Assembly (NCBI RefSeq): GCF_038050405.1
Contig: NZ_CP150900.1
Coordinates: 1,860,001 to 1,924,000, forward strand
DNA length: 64,000 nt
Origin: Paraburkholderia sp. IMGN_8
Lineage (GTDB): Bacteria > Pseudomonadota > Gammaproteobacteria > Burkholderiales > Burkholderiaceae
Reading direction: 5' to 3'
Positions within the stretch are counted from its first letter, which is position 1, and each line of letters opens with the position of its first letter. Below, piece after piece: positions 18,070 to 26,523 of the stretch. A model generated the notes under the pieces. That model worked only from the letters and a program-made list of their open reading frames with translations. It had not been told where the DNA came from and did not search any database. A program made the translations under genes and the position numbers.

Positions 18070-19182
18070 TTACTTGCTCACCTTGATCCGATTGCCCGTT
18101 TCACTCGACTGCTCGATTGCATAGAGCACTTCGTGAAGTGCGCGTGCGTGATCGAAGCTGGGCGCCGTGCGGGTGCCATGGCGCAGGTCATCGGCGAGCA
18201 ACCGGTAAACGCCCGCGACATTGCGCGCGGCAACGGCATCGCCGGCATCGATCGGGAAGGGATCCGGGACGTCGAGTTCCTCGTAGCCGTTCTGGCCTTT
18301 GCGTCCGAACTCGACGCGCAAGGGCGAGATGTTGACCGCCGGGACGTATTCATTCCTCGCGGTGACACGCAGATCGCCCTCGCTTCCGTTGATCTCCCAC
18401 AGCAGCTTCGTCCCACGCGGCACGCCACCGCGGAGTTGCAACGACAGCGGCGCTCCGGAGCGCAGAATCGCGTTCGCCATGAGGTGGTCGGGCGTTTTCA
18501 TTTCGACGGTTTCGCCCGTCTCGATGATGCGCACGGTTTGCCTGCGTTGAGAGAGCACCGCGCCGATCTGTTCGATATTGCCGAGGACGGCATCAATTGC
18601 CGAAATCGCGTGCCCCCCGATCACGGAAAGCAGTGTGGCGCCGTTCCGGTTGTCCATGGCGTAGGCGTCACCTTGCAGGATGTCGTCGCCCCAGCTGAAA
18701 CCCGAACCCACGTACGTCGAAGAAAGGACATTGCCGATCTTGCCGTCCGAGACGAGCTTGCGCAGGAACTGCACTTCGGGGGAGGCGATCGCCTGCGCGC
18801 CAACGACGGCCAATGCCTTTTTCTCGCGCGCGAGTTCGGCAAGCGCGATGGTTTCTTCGAGCCCGTTGCCGAGCGGCCATTCGCTGTACACGCTCTTGCC
18901 TGCCTGCAGAGCCGCCGTGACGACTTCCTTGTGGTGCTGAACCTTGACGGTGACGACGACGATGTCGATGTCCGGCGATGCGGCCAGCGCAGCGGCACTT
19001 TCGAATGCTTGCGGGATGTCGAACTCGGCGGCCGCTGCCTGCGCGCTCGCGAGGCTCGTGTTCGCCACGCCGGCGAGCTCAAAGACGTCGGACAAGGCCC
19101 GCAAGGCCGGAATATGGGCTGTCGCCGCCCAGCCGCGTCCTGGGCTCAGGCCGACGATACCGACACGATATTTTCTTTCCAT
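18070..19182 (-). CDS. Gfo/Idh/MocA family NAD(P)-dependent oxidoreductase (paralogue 2)
   Basis: The 370-residue protein parallels the enzyme at 4573 along its whole length: YRVGIVGLSPGRGWAATAHI, SEWPLGNGLEETIALAELAR, GNVLSSTYVGSGFSWGDDIL, GATLLSVIGGHAISAIDAV. It carries the same EWPLG variant of the family motif. AGAGGAAGCA precedes the ATG. It is the third gene of the run BKACE - NTF2-like - dehydrogenase below promoter E. Having one paralogue in each of two co-regulated operons suggests two successive oxidations or two diastereomeric substrates. Confidence 0.88.
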   Translation of the reverse strand: MERKYRVGIVGLSPGRGWAATAHIPALRALSDVFELAGVANTSLASAQAAAAEFDIPQAFESAAALAASPDIDIVVVTVKVQHHKEVVTAALQAGKSVYSEWPLGNGLEETIALAELAREKKALAVVGAQAIASPEVQFLRKLVSDGKIGNVLSSTYVGSGFSWGDDILQGDAYAMDNRNGATLLSVIGGHAISAIDAVLGNIEQIGAVLSQRRQTVRIIETGETVEMKTPDHLMANAILRSGAPLSLQLRGGVPRGTKLLWEINGSEGDLRVTARNEYVPAVNISPLRVEFGRKGQNGYEELDVPDPFPIDAGDAVAARNVAGVYRLLADDLRHGTRTAPSFDHARALHEVLYAIEQSSETGNRIKVSK

Positions 19183-19276
19183 TGCTTCCTCTAACCTTTA
19201 GGTAACCGCAGTAACCTTGAGCGCCTGATCTCAAAGGTTGGTCCTCTGGAGCCAGCCACAGACACTGGCGGAGCCG

Positions 19277-19786
19277 TCATACGATCTGGTACTTGTACGA
19301 CGGATCCTCCTTGTCACGGCGCCCGACATTGGAATTTTCGAGCAGTGCCATATCCCCGGGAACCGGGTCCGATCGCTGCGAGTCGAGCACGACCACCCGA
19401 TCGGCAATGCGCCATTCACCGTTGCGCCGCTCCATGCGGTCCACGTAGCGAATGTTCACCACCCAATCCATCGCTGGCTTGTCGCCGTCGGGTTTCGTGC
19501 GGTGGCTGGCCTGCGCATAGTGTTCCGCGAACGCCACATCGCCGTGCACCTCGACATACTGGTTGCCGGTGAAGTGCTGCGTCGATTCGAAGCTCGGCAA
19601 CAACTCGGCTGCCCAGTCGATGAAACCTTCCACGCCTCCGTTGTACGCACCGTGCCTGTCGATCGCATCCGGGTGATAACACGACCGCACGAGATCCCAG
19701 TCCATCCGATCGATGCCGCGGCAATAACGGATATGAACGCGGCGAATCTCCGCTTCATCCAGTAGCTGCTGAAGTTTCGTTTCCAA
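19277..19786 (-). CDS. NTF2/SnoaL-like protein (paralogue of the gene at 35860)
   Basis: The 169-residue protein contains AEIRRVHIRYCRGIDRMDWD, SCYHPDAIDRHGAYNGGVEG and HFTGNQYVEVHGDVAFAEHY, typical of the SnoaL-like domain found in polyketide cyclases and ring-hydroxylase beta-like proteins. The start is a TTG at 19786 with AAGGAG 9 nt upstream; longer frames lack a ribosome site. The paralogue at 35860 also begins with TTG and shares most of these segments. The function may be hydration, isomerisation or aldol-type chemistry on a ring compound. Confidence 0.78.
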   Translation of the reverse strand: METKLQQLLDEAEIRRVHIRYCRGIDRMDWDLVRSCYHPDAIDRHGAYNGGVEGFIDWAAELLPSFESTQHFTGNQYVEVHGDVAFAEHYAQASHRTKPDGDKPAMDWVVNIRYVDRMERRNGEWRIADRVVVLDSQRSDPVPGDMALLENSNVGRRDKEDPSYKYQIV

Positions 19787-19900
19787 TTTCGGTCTCCTTG
19801 ATTGGATCGTCGCGGCTGAACTCGGGTGCAGAGCACGATTGCCCACTCCCGTCGTGCCTGCACCGCTGTCCGCTTGCGCGGTCATGGCCGCGCTATGTTT

Positions 19901-20848
19901 TTAATTCCGGGCCGGCTTGCCGACCAGCGCCCGGTATTCATTGGCCGAGGCCGGCTTGCGTCCGAGCAGGCCGGCGATGTCGCGCGCCATGTTGAACATC
20001 TCCAGATTGTCCTTGAGGCGCTCGTCGCTGTTCGGGTACTTCCACGGCGTGTCTTCAGTGCCGATCCGGATATGCAGGCCCATCATGGTGGCAAGGGTGG
20101 TCATATAGAGCGTCGCGCGACCTGCCGCACAGACGCTGATGACCGACGTCGGATCGATCTTGCGGATCTGGTCGACCATCAGGAACATGTGGCGCGTCAT
20201 GTCCTGGGCATCGCTCACCCACGTGCCGGACACCAGCGTGCGACCGACGTTGAACGGCAGACCGTAGAGAATCAGCCAGTTGTAGGGCTTCTTGAGAATG
20301 CCGGTATCGATCAGTTTGCGCTTCGCGAGCTCGATCTCGCCGGAGCTGTGGACGGCCAGTTCCGGCTTGACGCCGGTTGCCTCGAGCTCCGTGATGGCCG
20401 GCACCATGAAGGCTTCCGGATGACCCGGCGCGCACGGTGCGACTTCGGTCAGACCTGCGCGCGCGGGGCTCACACACTCATCGAATGTCGAGCCGTTGAG
20501 GACGTTCAGATTCGGCACGAAGTCGTTGCCAAAGCGCGAGCGCAGCGGCTCGAGAACGGCGGAATATGCCTCAACTGGCGGGATGTCACGGTCGAGGCGC
20601 CGCCCCTTCTCGTCGGTCATGAACGAAAAGTCGATGTGCACGCCGCAGGCGCCGGCTTCGATGACGCTCGAGGCGGCATCCACATACTCCGCGAGCGACG
20701 TGGCGCTCTCAAAGCGCCCCGATACGGCGGCATTGATCGCAATCTTGTCCGACACGTCCCACTTGGGTTGCAGCTCGGCTCCGGCAATGAACTGGTACTC
20801 CTCCATTTCGCGTTTGGCGGCTTCCCAGAGAGACAGTTTTTCGACCAT
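19901..20848 (-). CDS. BKACE (DUF849) beta-keto acid cleavage enzyme, divergent
   Basis: The 315-residue protein follows the BKACE TIM-barrel pattern: ELQPKWDVSDKIAINAAVSG, AYSAVLEPLRSRFGNDFVPN, GVKPELAVHSSGEIELAKRK, YGLPFNVGRTLVSGTW and HIRIGTEDTPWKYPNS. Known members condense a beta-keto acid with acetyl-CoA to give acetoacetate and a CoA ester using Zn. The usual HxH zinc pair is H71-I-D73 here, so metal binding may differ. GAGGATCATC precedes the ATG at 20848. It is the first gene under promoter E. It suggests that ring opening in this pathway produces a beta-keto acid. Confidence 0.78.
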   Translation of the reverse strand: MVEKLSLWEAAKREMEEYQFIAGAELQPKWDVSDKIAINAAVSGRFESATSLAEYVDAASSVIEAGACGVHIDFSFMTDEKGRRLDRDIPPVEAYSAVLEPLRSRFGNDFVPNLNVLNGSTFDECVSPARAGLTEVAPCAPGHPEAFMVPAITELEATGVKPELAVHSSGEIELAKRKLIDTGILKKPYNWLILYGLPFNVGRTLVSGTWVSDAQDMTRHMFLMVDQIRKIDPTSVISVCAAGRATLYMTTLATMMGLHIRIGTEDTPWKYPNSDERLKDNLEMFNMARDIAGLLGRKPASANEYRALVGKPARN

Positions 20849-20964
20849 GATGATCCTCGACACAGGTAGTGAATTTAGGCTCGCAAATCTTCCGAACCCA
20901 CGGCAACCAAACTGGAGAGGTTTTGGCGGGTCGCGCCGGAAAAGCAGACCCCTCCCGCAATCAG

Positions 20965-21058
20965 ATCGTGTGCACCAAGATAATTCCACGCACAATAGAT
21001 TTATATCGAATGATGCGTCGTAGAATTAAATAAGTCAAGGAACCTGGGGAATGCCCTG
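20965..21058 (-). promoter_or_regulatory. Conserved promoter E, reading toward the BKACE operon
   Basis: Minus-strand order: CTGGGGAATGCCCTGG-like palindrome (about 21058-21043), TTGACTT (21038-21032), 16 nt, CATCATTCG (21015-21007), ATATAAAT, and a weaker 20-mer ATTATCTTGGTGCACACGAT (20984-20965) at the usual position. Confidence 0.72.
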
Positions 21059-21104
21059 GGGAATGGCCCGTGAGCGACGGCCCTACTGCGACCAGGAGGT
21101 CGTG

Positions 21105-21245
21105 CTTGGGACGAAATTCGGAGGCCTGTCGCCCTCGGAGGTAAGGCGCAGGAGGCAGTTCGAGGAAAAAAGCGCGAAGCCCACGCGGCTCGTGGCGGAC
21201 TTCGCGCTGGATAAGGCCATCGTTCGTGGCTTTATCGATCTGCGG
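21105..21245 (+). pseudogene. IS3-family transposase OrfA remnant
   Basis: The plus frame reads GTKFGGLSPSEVRRRRQFEE followed by KSAKPTRLVADFALDKAIVR. This matches the central coiled-coil part of IS407/IS3-type OrfA (normally KFGGMSPSEVKRLRQLEEEN...RLVADLALDK). The helix-turn-helix start and the rest of the element are absent, and no terminal inverted repeats are visible. It shows that an insertion sequence once lay between the BKACE operon and the binding-protein gene. Confidence 0.7.
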
Positions 21246-21282
21246 CAGGGAATGCTGTTCGTTTGTGACTCGTTTTTAGCGA

Positions 21283-22497
21283 TCAACGCTCGAACACGGC
21301 CTTCAGCTTCTGCGGCGGGAGCGCGGAGGTGAGGTCGGCGTCCGGCGGAGCGGACGGATCGCACTTCGGATCGAGGCCCTTGGCACTATCGGCGTAGGCA
21401 AAGGGCAGAATCGACGGCGACTCCTTGTTTACCGTTCCCTGATAGGCCGCTACACCCTGCCGCACGGCAAAGCGGACGTAAGTCGTCGTGCCGTCGAGCG
21501 TGTAATAGGGATAGGGCTTGCCCGACTGCTTCGCCGACATATAGTGGCAATTCACCTGGTTGTCGCTTGCGATAGTCGCGATGGCGGGGACCGGAAGGTG
21601 AGCCTGCTCGAATGCCTTTACAGCGGCCAGCGCGGTTTCGCCGCCATCCGTCACGATGGCGTCAATCTTCGGATACTGCGCGATAAGACCGACGGTGGCC
21701 TTCTGGGCGTCGACGGGATTCCAGTTCGTCACGATGTACTGCTCGTTGAGCAACTTCAGATCCGGGTATTTCTTGAGTCCGCCTTTCAGACCGTCCATGA
21801 AGTTTTGCGAGGTGGTCGCTCCGGGCGATCCACCCATGAACACGACATTCCCCTTCTTCAGCGTGGTTCCGAGCCAGTCGGCCCACAGGACACCGATCTG
21901 CTGCGTATCGCCCACCACATTGACGACATAGTCACGGCCAGGTGTGCCCGCCATCTGAGCCGAGTACGGGACGACCGCGACGCCCGCCTTCATGGCCGCC
22001 CGCATGGCGGGAAGCTGCACCGCGCCGAAGTCAGGAAGCAGAATGAGGACGTTGATGCCCTGCGCGACCATGCTGTTGATGTCGGAATTCGCCTTCTGCG
22101 GATCGCCGTTGGCATTGCTGTAGATAACCCGCGTGACGTTCTTGCACCGACTGAGCTCGTCCTTGACTTCCGCGAGGCCGGTCTTGCGCCACGTATTGCC
22201 GCCGTAGCCGTCCGACACGCCGACGATCATCGGCTTCGTGCCGCACATCGGCGTGATGTCGCCTTGATGGTTCGTGATGGAATCTCCCGCCGCGTGGGCA
22301 GGGGTACAGATCAAACCCGTGGCAAGAAGCAGGCTGGCGCTTATTTGCGTAATCGAGACGAGCATCTTCCCTCGCCAGAATCGAAGATCGCGCCGATTCT
22401 TGAGGCCGCACTGATGAGCGGGCATAGTCTCTTGCGCAACGAACGGACTTTGCTGTTTTTGCACTGCAGCTTGCAATACGCGAAGCTTGAAGAACAT
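21283..22497 (-). CDS. Periplasmic sugar-type ABC substrate-binding protein
   Basis: The protein is an RbsB-like binding protein: IVGVSDGYGGNTWRKTG, NSMVAQGINVLILLPDFGAV, AGVAVVPYSAQMAGTPGRDY, DAIVTDGGETALAAVKAFEQ. The frame gives 404 residues from 22497 (GCGAGGATCACC before ATG), but the hydrophobic export signal (LLLATGLICTPAHAAG) begins about 45 residues in. An internal ATG at 22365, preceded by GAGGGAAG, would give 360 residues. It is driven by promoter F and very likely serves the fused ABC importer at 6369, since neither that locus nor this one contains the missing parts. Confidence 0.88.
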   Translation of the reverse strand: MFFKLRVLQAAVQKQQSPFVAQETMPAHQCGLKNRRDLRFWRGKMLVSITQISASLLLATGLICTPAHAAGDSITNHQGDITPMCGTKPMIVGVSDGYGGNTWRKTGLAEVKDELSRCKNVTRVIYSNANGDPQKANSDINSMVAQGINVLILLPDFGAVQLPAMRAAMKAGVAVVPYSAQMAGTPGRDYVVNVVGDTQQIGVLWADWLGTTLKKGNVVFMGGSPGATTSQNFMDGLKGGLKKYPDLKLLNEQYIVTNWNPVDAQKATVGLIAQYPKIDAIVTDGGETALAAVKAFEQAHLPVPAIATIASDNQVNCHYMSAKQSGKPYPYYTLDGTTTYVRFAVRQGVAAYQGTVNKESPSILPFAYADSAKGLDPKCDPSAPPDADLTSALPPQKLKAVFER

Positions 22498-22580
22498 GGT
22501 GATCCTCGCCGTGGGTGATGGATGAGTCTTGGAAATGGGGCGATCAGGAAAAAGGAACTTTCCTTTGACGGCATTGATAC

Positions 22581-22674
22581 GTGATGCTAGATGAGACAGT
22601 GTGTTGCAGGATCAATTCATATCGAATAATGTGTCTCGGGATGAATGAAGTCAAGCACCCTGGGGAAAGTCCCT
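22581..22674 (-). promoter_or_regulatory. Conserved promoter F, reading toward the binding protein
   Basis: Minus strand: GGGG/CCCT inverted repeat (22674-22662), TTGACTT (22654-22648), 16 nt, CATTATTCG (22631-22623, one mismatch to the other copies), then ATAT. The downstream palindrome at the usual position (22600-22581) is not recognisable. It is the weakest of the six copies. Confidence 0.65.
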
Positions 22675-22860
22675 GGCAAGGGCGCACGTGAACGTGGCGG
22701 GTGCGGCCGAATTGGCTTCGCGTGCAGCGGTGAGGAAGGGGCGAGTGCAGCGCACCCGCCCGCAGGTTGAAGATGAGAGAGGACAGGGGAGGCGGGATTC
22801 CGGATAGTTTGGTCTGCCCTATCCGTCAGCGGAATGATCGGAATCCCGTCGGAGAAATAT

Positions 22861-22908
22861 GCCGCTGCGTCGGCACTGCCGCGCTGCGGCCAGTACCGAC
22901 GCAGCGGC
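22861..22908 (-). terminator. Strong hairpin downstream of the aldehyde dehydrogenase
   Basis: GCCGCTGCGTCGG (22861-22873) pairs perfectly with CCGACGCAGCGGC (22896-22908). On the minus strand it is followed by ATATTTCTCC. It lies 88 bp after the aldehyde dehydrogenase stop and would separate that unit from promoter F. Confidence 0.65.
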
Positions 22909-22995
22909 GTAGGACACGGTACGAACGCGTTCTCAGAAATGCACGCAAGTTTGCTCGTACGGGGGCACTAACGAAGAGGTGCGGTCGCGTTTTTG

Positions 22996-24453
22996 TCAGG
23001 GCACCCGACTGGCCTGCGACACAAACTTGGTGACGAGATAGCCATCGAACGTCTCGATACCTCCTTCGCTGCCCATACCGCTCTCCTTCACGCCACCCAG
23101 CGGCGTCTCGGCCAATGCCAGGCCGAAATGGTTGATGCCAACCATTCCGGCCTCGATACGGCCTGCAACGTATTCGGCGGTCGCGATCGAATTGGTGAAC
23201 ACGTATGAAGCCAGGCCGTATGGCAGCGCGTTGGCACGTGACAATGCCTCTTCAGCGCTACTGAATGTCGTTATCGGCACAACAGGTCCGAATGGTTCCT
23301 CGATCATCAGGCGCGCGTCATCGGGCACGCCTGTGAGGATGGTCGGAGGGAAGAAGTAACCTGTTTCAGCCAGACGGCTGCCACCGCACACCAGCGATGC
23401 GCCGCGCTCCCGCGCGTCCGTCACCAGAGCTTGCATTGCGTCGATGCGTCGTTCATGGGCCAGCGGTCCCATCTGGGTCTGCGGATCGAGGCCGTCTCCG
23501 ACCCGTAGCGGTGCGTACTCGGCGGCGAAGGCATTCACGAACCGCTCATAGGCTTTTTCGTGCACGAAGAAGCGGCTAGGTGCCATGCAGACCTGACCGG
23601 CATTGCGTGTCTTGGTACGCGCCAGAAAACGCGCGGCCTGTTCTACGTCGGAATCGTCGAACACCAGAACCGGCGAGTGGCCACCCAGTTCCATCGTCAT
23701 GCGCTTCATCTGCGCGCCGGCCATCGACGCCAGTTGTTTGCCGACAGTGGCGGAGCCAGTGAAGGAAATCTTTCGCACCGCCGGAGCGTTGATGAGATGC
23801 GTGGAAACCTCGGACGGCACGCCCCAGACGACGTTAAGGCATCCCGCCGGCAAACCTGCATCGTGAAATATACGCGCCAGCGCGACTACTGCGCTTGGCG
23901 AATCCTCAGGACCCTTGAGTATTATCGTGCAGCCCGCACCCAATGCGGCGACCACCTTGCGTAGCGCCAGGTTGAAGGGGAAGTTCCAGGGTGTGAACGC
24001 AGCGCAAACACCTATGGGTTCACGGGAGACTGTCTGCTGCACACCCGGCGTGCGCGCCGGGATCACGCGTCCATAAATGCGCCTGCACTCCTCCGCATGC
24101 CATTCAGCGTGCTCAGCACAGCTTTGTACTTCCAGAATGGCTTCGGCCAAAGGCTTGCCCTGATCGAGCGTAATGTTGCGTGCAATCTGTGGAGCTCGCT
24201 CCCGGATCAACGAGGCAACACGGCGCAGCAACGCTGAACGTTCGATTGCCGGCGTGCGCCGCCAGACCTGGAATGCATCTGCCGCTGCGTGCACGGCATC
24301 ATCCAGATCCTGGGGCGTAGCGTGCGGCAATCGGGCGAACGCCTCGCCAGTTGCAGGGTTGATCACATCCTGTTCGGGCCGCCCACGGGCGCTCAGGAAA
24401 CGGCCACCGATGTAGAGGGCGAGTGCTTCGTATTGTGCGGTTGTGGTGTCCAT
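22996..24453 (-). CDS. NAD(P)-dependent aldehyde dehydrogenase, succinate-semialdehyde type
   Basis: The 485-residue protein has the conserved motifs [31 protein letters not shown], the general base in [13 protein letters not shown] and the catalytic cysteine in [30 protein letters not shown] near the end is typical of the GabD subfamily. The ATG at 24453 lies 11 bp after the stop of the SDR gene, so both are one operon. Substrate could be succinate semialdehyde or another short semialdehyde; the family alone does not decide. Confidence 0.88.
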   Translation of the reverse strand: MDTTTAQYEALALYIGGRFLSARGRPEQDVINPATGEAFARLPHATPQDLDDAVHAAADAFQVWRRTPAIERSALLRRVASLIRERAPQIARNITLDQGKPLAEAILEVQSCAEHAEWHAEECRRIYGRVIPARTPGVQQTVSREPIGVCAAFTPWNFPFNLALRKVVAALGAGCTIILKGPEDSPSAVVALARIFHDAGLPAGCLNVVWGVPSEVSTHLINAPAVRKISFTGSATVGKQLASMAGAQMKRMTMELGGHSPVLVFDDSDVEQAARFLARTKTRNAGQVCMAPSRFFVHEKAYERFVNAFAAEYAPLRVGDGLDPQTQMGPLAHERRIDAMQALVTDARERGASLVCGGSRLAETGYFFPPTILTGVPDDARLMIEEPFGPVVPITTFSSAEEALSRANALPYGLASYVFTNSIATAEYVAGRIEAGMVGINHFGLALAETPLGGVKESGMGSEGGIETFDGYLVTKFVSQASRVP

Positions 24454-24464
24454 GGCGGCCTGAC

Positions 24465-25223
24465 TCAAAGAAATACACTACCGCCGTCCACGGCGAGGGT
24501 TTGGCCGGTGACAAAGCCCGAACCATCACTGACCAGGTACGCGAGCGCCGCCACGAGGTCACCCGGCACCTGATCGCGCTGAATACAGCGGCCGGAAGTA
24601 CGAGCGTTTTCACCAATGCGGTCTTGCAGATCGGTCTGCAGCACGCCGTCGCTTAGCGTGAAGCCGGGGGCAATCGCATTGACCGTAATGCTGTCCTTCG
24701 CCAGTTCCCGCGCAAGTGCGCGCGTGAAGGCAATGACGGCTCCCTTGCTGGCCACGTAGTGCGCCATATTCACCGGCCCCTTGATTGGCACGGTGGATGC
24801 GATGTTCACCAGGCGCCCCCGGCCGCTTTGACGCAGTTGCGGCAACACCGCTTTGGCACAGTTGAATGGACCCATCGTGTTGACTTCCATCACCCGCATC
24901 CATTCCTGATTGGTGATCTGCTCAAACGGCTTGAGCGTCAGGGTAGTAAACAGTGCGGCGTTATTGACGAGGCCATCGATACCGCCGAACTCCGAGACTG
25001 CCGCTGCCGCCATGGCAGCGACATCTGCCTCGCTGACAACGTCCGTGCGCACGCCGATGACTTGATGTCCGGACTCACGAAGACGTGCTGCGGCTTCGTC
25101 TGCGCCACGCAGGTCGGCGATGACGACACGATGCCCCAGCTGTGCAAGATGTTCGCTGAACGCGTAGCCAATGCCGCTGGCACCACCAGTGACAATAATG
25201 CGCTTGGGTAATTCAGGTTTCAT
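24465..25223 (-). CDS. Short-chain dehydrogenase/reductase
   Basis: The 252-residue SDR has [26 protein letters not shown], the Ser in [16 protein letters not shown] and [13 protein letters not shown]. It is the first gene of a two-gene unit with the aldehyde dehydrogenase and is divergent from an IclR regulator, which is likely to control it. It is not close to the SDR at 13237 beyond the family motifs. Confidence 0.9.
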   Translation of the reverse strand: MKPELPKRIIVTGGASGIGYAFSEHLAQLGHRVVIADLRGADEAAARLRESGHQVIGVRTDVVSEADVAAMAAAAVSEFGGIDGLVNNAALFTTLTLKPFEQITNQEWMRVMEVNTMGPFNCAKAVLPQLRQSGRGRLVNIASTVPIKGPVNMAHYVASKGAVIAFTRALARELAKDSITVNAIAPGFTLSDGVLQTDLQDRIGENARTSGRCIQRDQVPGDLVAALAYLVSDGSGFVTGQTLAVDGGSVFL

Positions 25224-25398
25224 GGTTTCCTTCGCACGTCAAAAGACTTCAGATGGCAATGAGTGATCTATGTTCCCGGGGGCGTTTGCCCTGTGGTATG
25301 TAGCGAAATATCATCAAAGGGGGATCGGGTGTCAACGAGCCTGGCTACAATGTCCGCATACCGGACTTTTATACGGAATTCGAATTTCGCGAGGGTCT

Positions 25399-26184
25399 AT
25401 GGCGTCTCATGCGGGCGGGAAAGAATCGCGGGAAAACGAACCGGAATACGTGATGGGGCTCGAAAAAGGGCTGTCCATCATCGAAGCATTCGGTATGAAA
25501 AAAGGGCCGTTGACCGTGACACAGGCGGCAGAGATAACCGGTCATACAAAGGGTTCGGTACGCCGCAGTTTGCTGACGCTTTGCAGGCTGGGCTATGCCA
25601 CGCAGAGTGGTTACAGTTTTGTCCTGGCACCCCGCGCTCTGAGGCTGGGCTACGCGTATGTCGTTTCAGATCCGCTGACCAAGGTCGCGCAACCCATCCT
25701 GGAGATCACCAGCGAACGCACGCAAGAGTCTGCCTCGATCGCAGTGCTGGATTTGCAGGATGCGGTCTTCGTCGCGCGCTCAACACATCGGCGCAGCCTG
25801 TCCAGCGGTCTGGGTGTTGGCTCGCGCTTGCCTGCTTACTGTAGTGCCACAGGGCGCGTTTTGCTGTCAGGACGACCGCCGGCCGAGGTGAGATTCATGC
25901 TGAACCGAATGGCGCGTCCCGCTCTGACGCCTCACACCCGTACTACGATCGGCAGCATCATGAAAGAAATTGAATTTGTAGGCAGACACGGATACGCCAT
26001 CATCGATGAAGAACTGGAGATCGGTATTCGCTCAATCGCCGTTCCGATTCGCAACGCACGTGGTGAAATGATTGCAGCCATGAGCCTTTCGGTGTCCACA
26101 AGCCGCATGACGCGCGAGGGCGTAGTGGAACACCTGCTGCCAGAACTTGAAAGCGCACGCCGCCACCTTGCCGCCCTGTTGTAG
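25399..26184 (+). CDS. IclR family transcriptional regulator
   Basis: The 261-residue protein has the N-terminal winged helix (GLEKGLSIIEAFGMKKGPLT, GHTKGSVRRSLLTLCRLGY) and the C-terminal effector domain ([36 protein letters not shown]). The ATG at 25399 has GAGGG just upstream; the frame is open to 25270 without a ribosome site. It is divergent from the SDR-aldehyde dehydrogenase operon. The effector domain resembles PcaR/PobR-type aromatic sensors. Confidence 0.88.
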   Translation: MASHAGGKESRENEPEYVMGLEKGLSIIEAFGMKKGPLTVTQAAEITGHTKGSVRRSLLTLCRLGYATQSGYSFVLAPRALRLGYAYVVSDPLTKVAQPILEITSERTQESASIAVLDLQDAVFVARSTHRRSLSSGLGVGSRLPAYCSATGRVLLSGRPPAEVRFMLNRMARPALTPHTRTTIGSIMKEIEFVGRHGYAIIDEELEIGIRSIAVPIRNARGEMIAAMSLSVSTSRMTREGVVEHLLPELESARRHLAALL

Positions 26185-26200
26185 AGCGCCGCCTCTCGTG

Positions 26201-26407
26201 TCGACCAGAGTTGGAGCTTCAGCTCCTTACTCTGGTCCCATGCAGGTGCTGCGGTCGACCAGAGTTGGAGCTTCAGCTCCTTACTCTGGTCCCATGCAGG
26301 TGCTGCGGTCGACCAGAGTTGGAGCTTCAGCTCCTTACTCTGGTCCCATGCAGGAGCTGCGGTCGACCGGAGTTGGAGCTTCAGCTCCTTACTCTGGTCC
26401 CATGCAA
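26201..26407. repeat. Four tandem 54-bp hairpin repeats
   Basis: Units start at 26201, 26255, 26309 and 26363 with a strict 54-bp period. Each contains CCAGAGTTGGAGCT-TC-AGCTCCTTACTCTGG, which folds into a two-part stem. The reverse complement begins GCATGGGACCAGAGTAAGGA and is clearly the same family as the array at 34.1 kb. It lies between two convergent IclR genes. There are no unique spacers. Confidence 0.85.
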
Positions 26408-26523
26408 GATGGTTGCTGCCAGGCAAACAAAGTCAGCGAGCCTGCGTGGCGTGCAGCATGCGTCAGGAAACGTCGGTAGTCGGGAGCACGCCTCGCGTCC
26501 GGATGCGCGAATCGCCAGCCGGC

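Noticed and set aside
18031..19194. 387-residue plus-strand frame
   Set aside because: It mirrors the Gfo/Idh/MocA dehydrogenase on the minus strand. A similar shadow occurs opposite its paralogue at 4216-5613.
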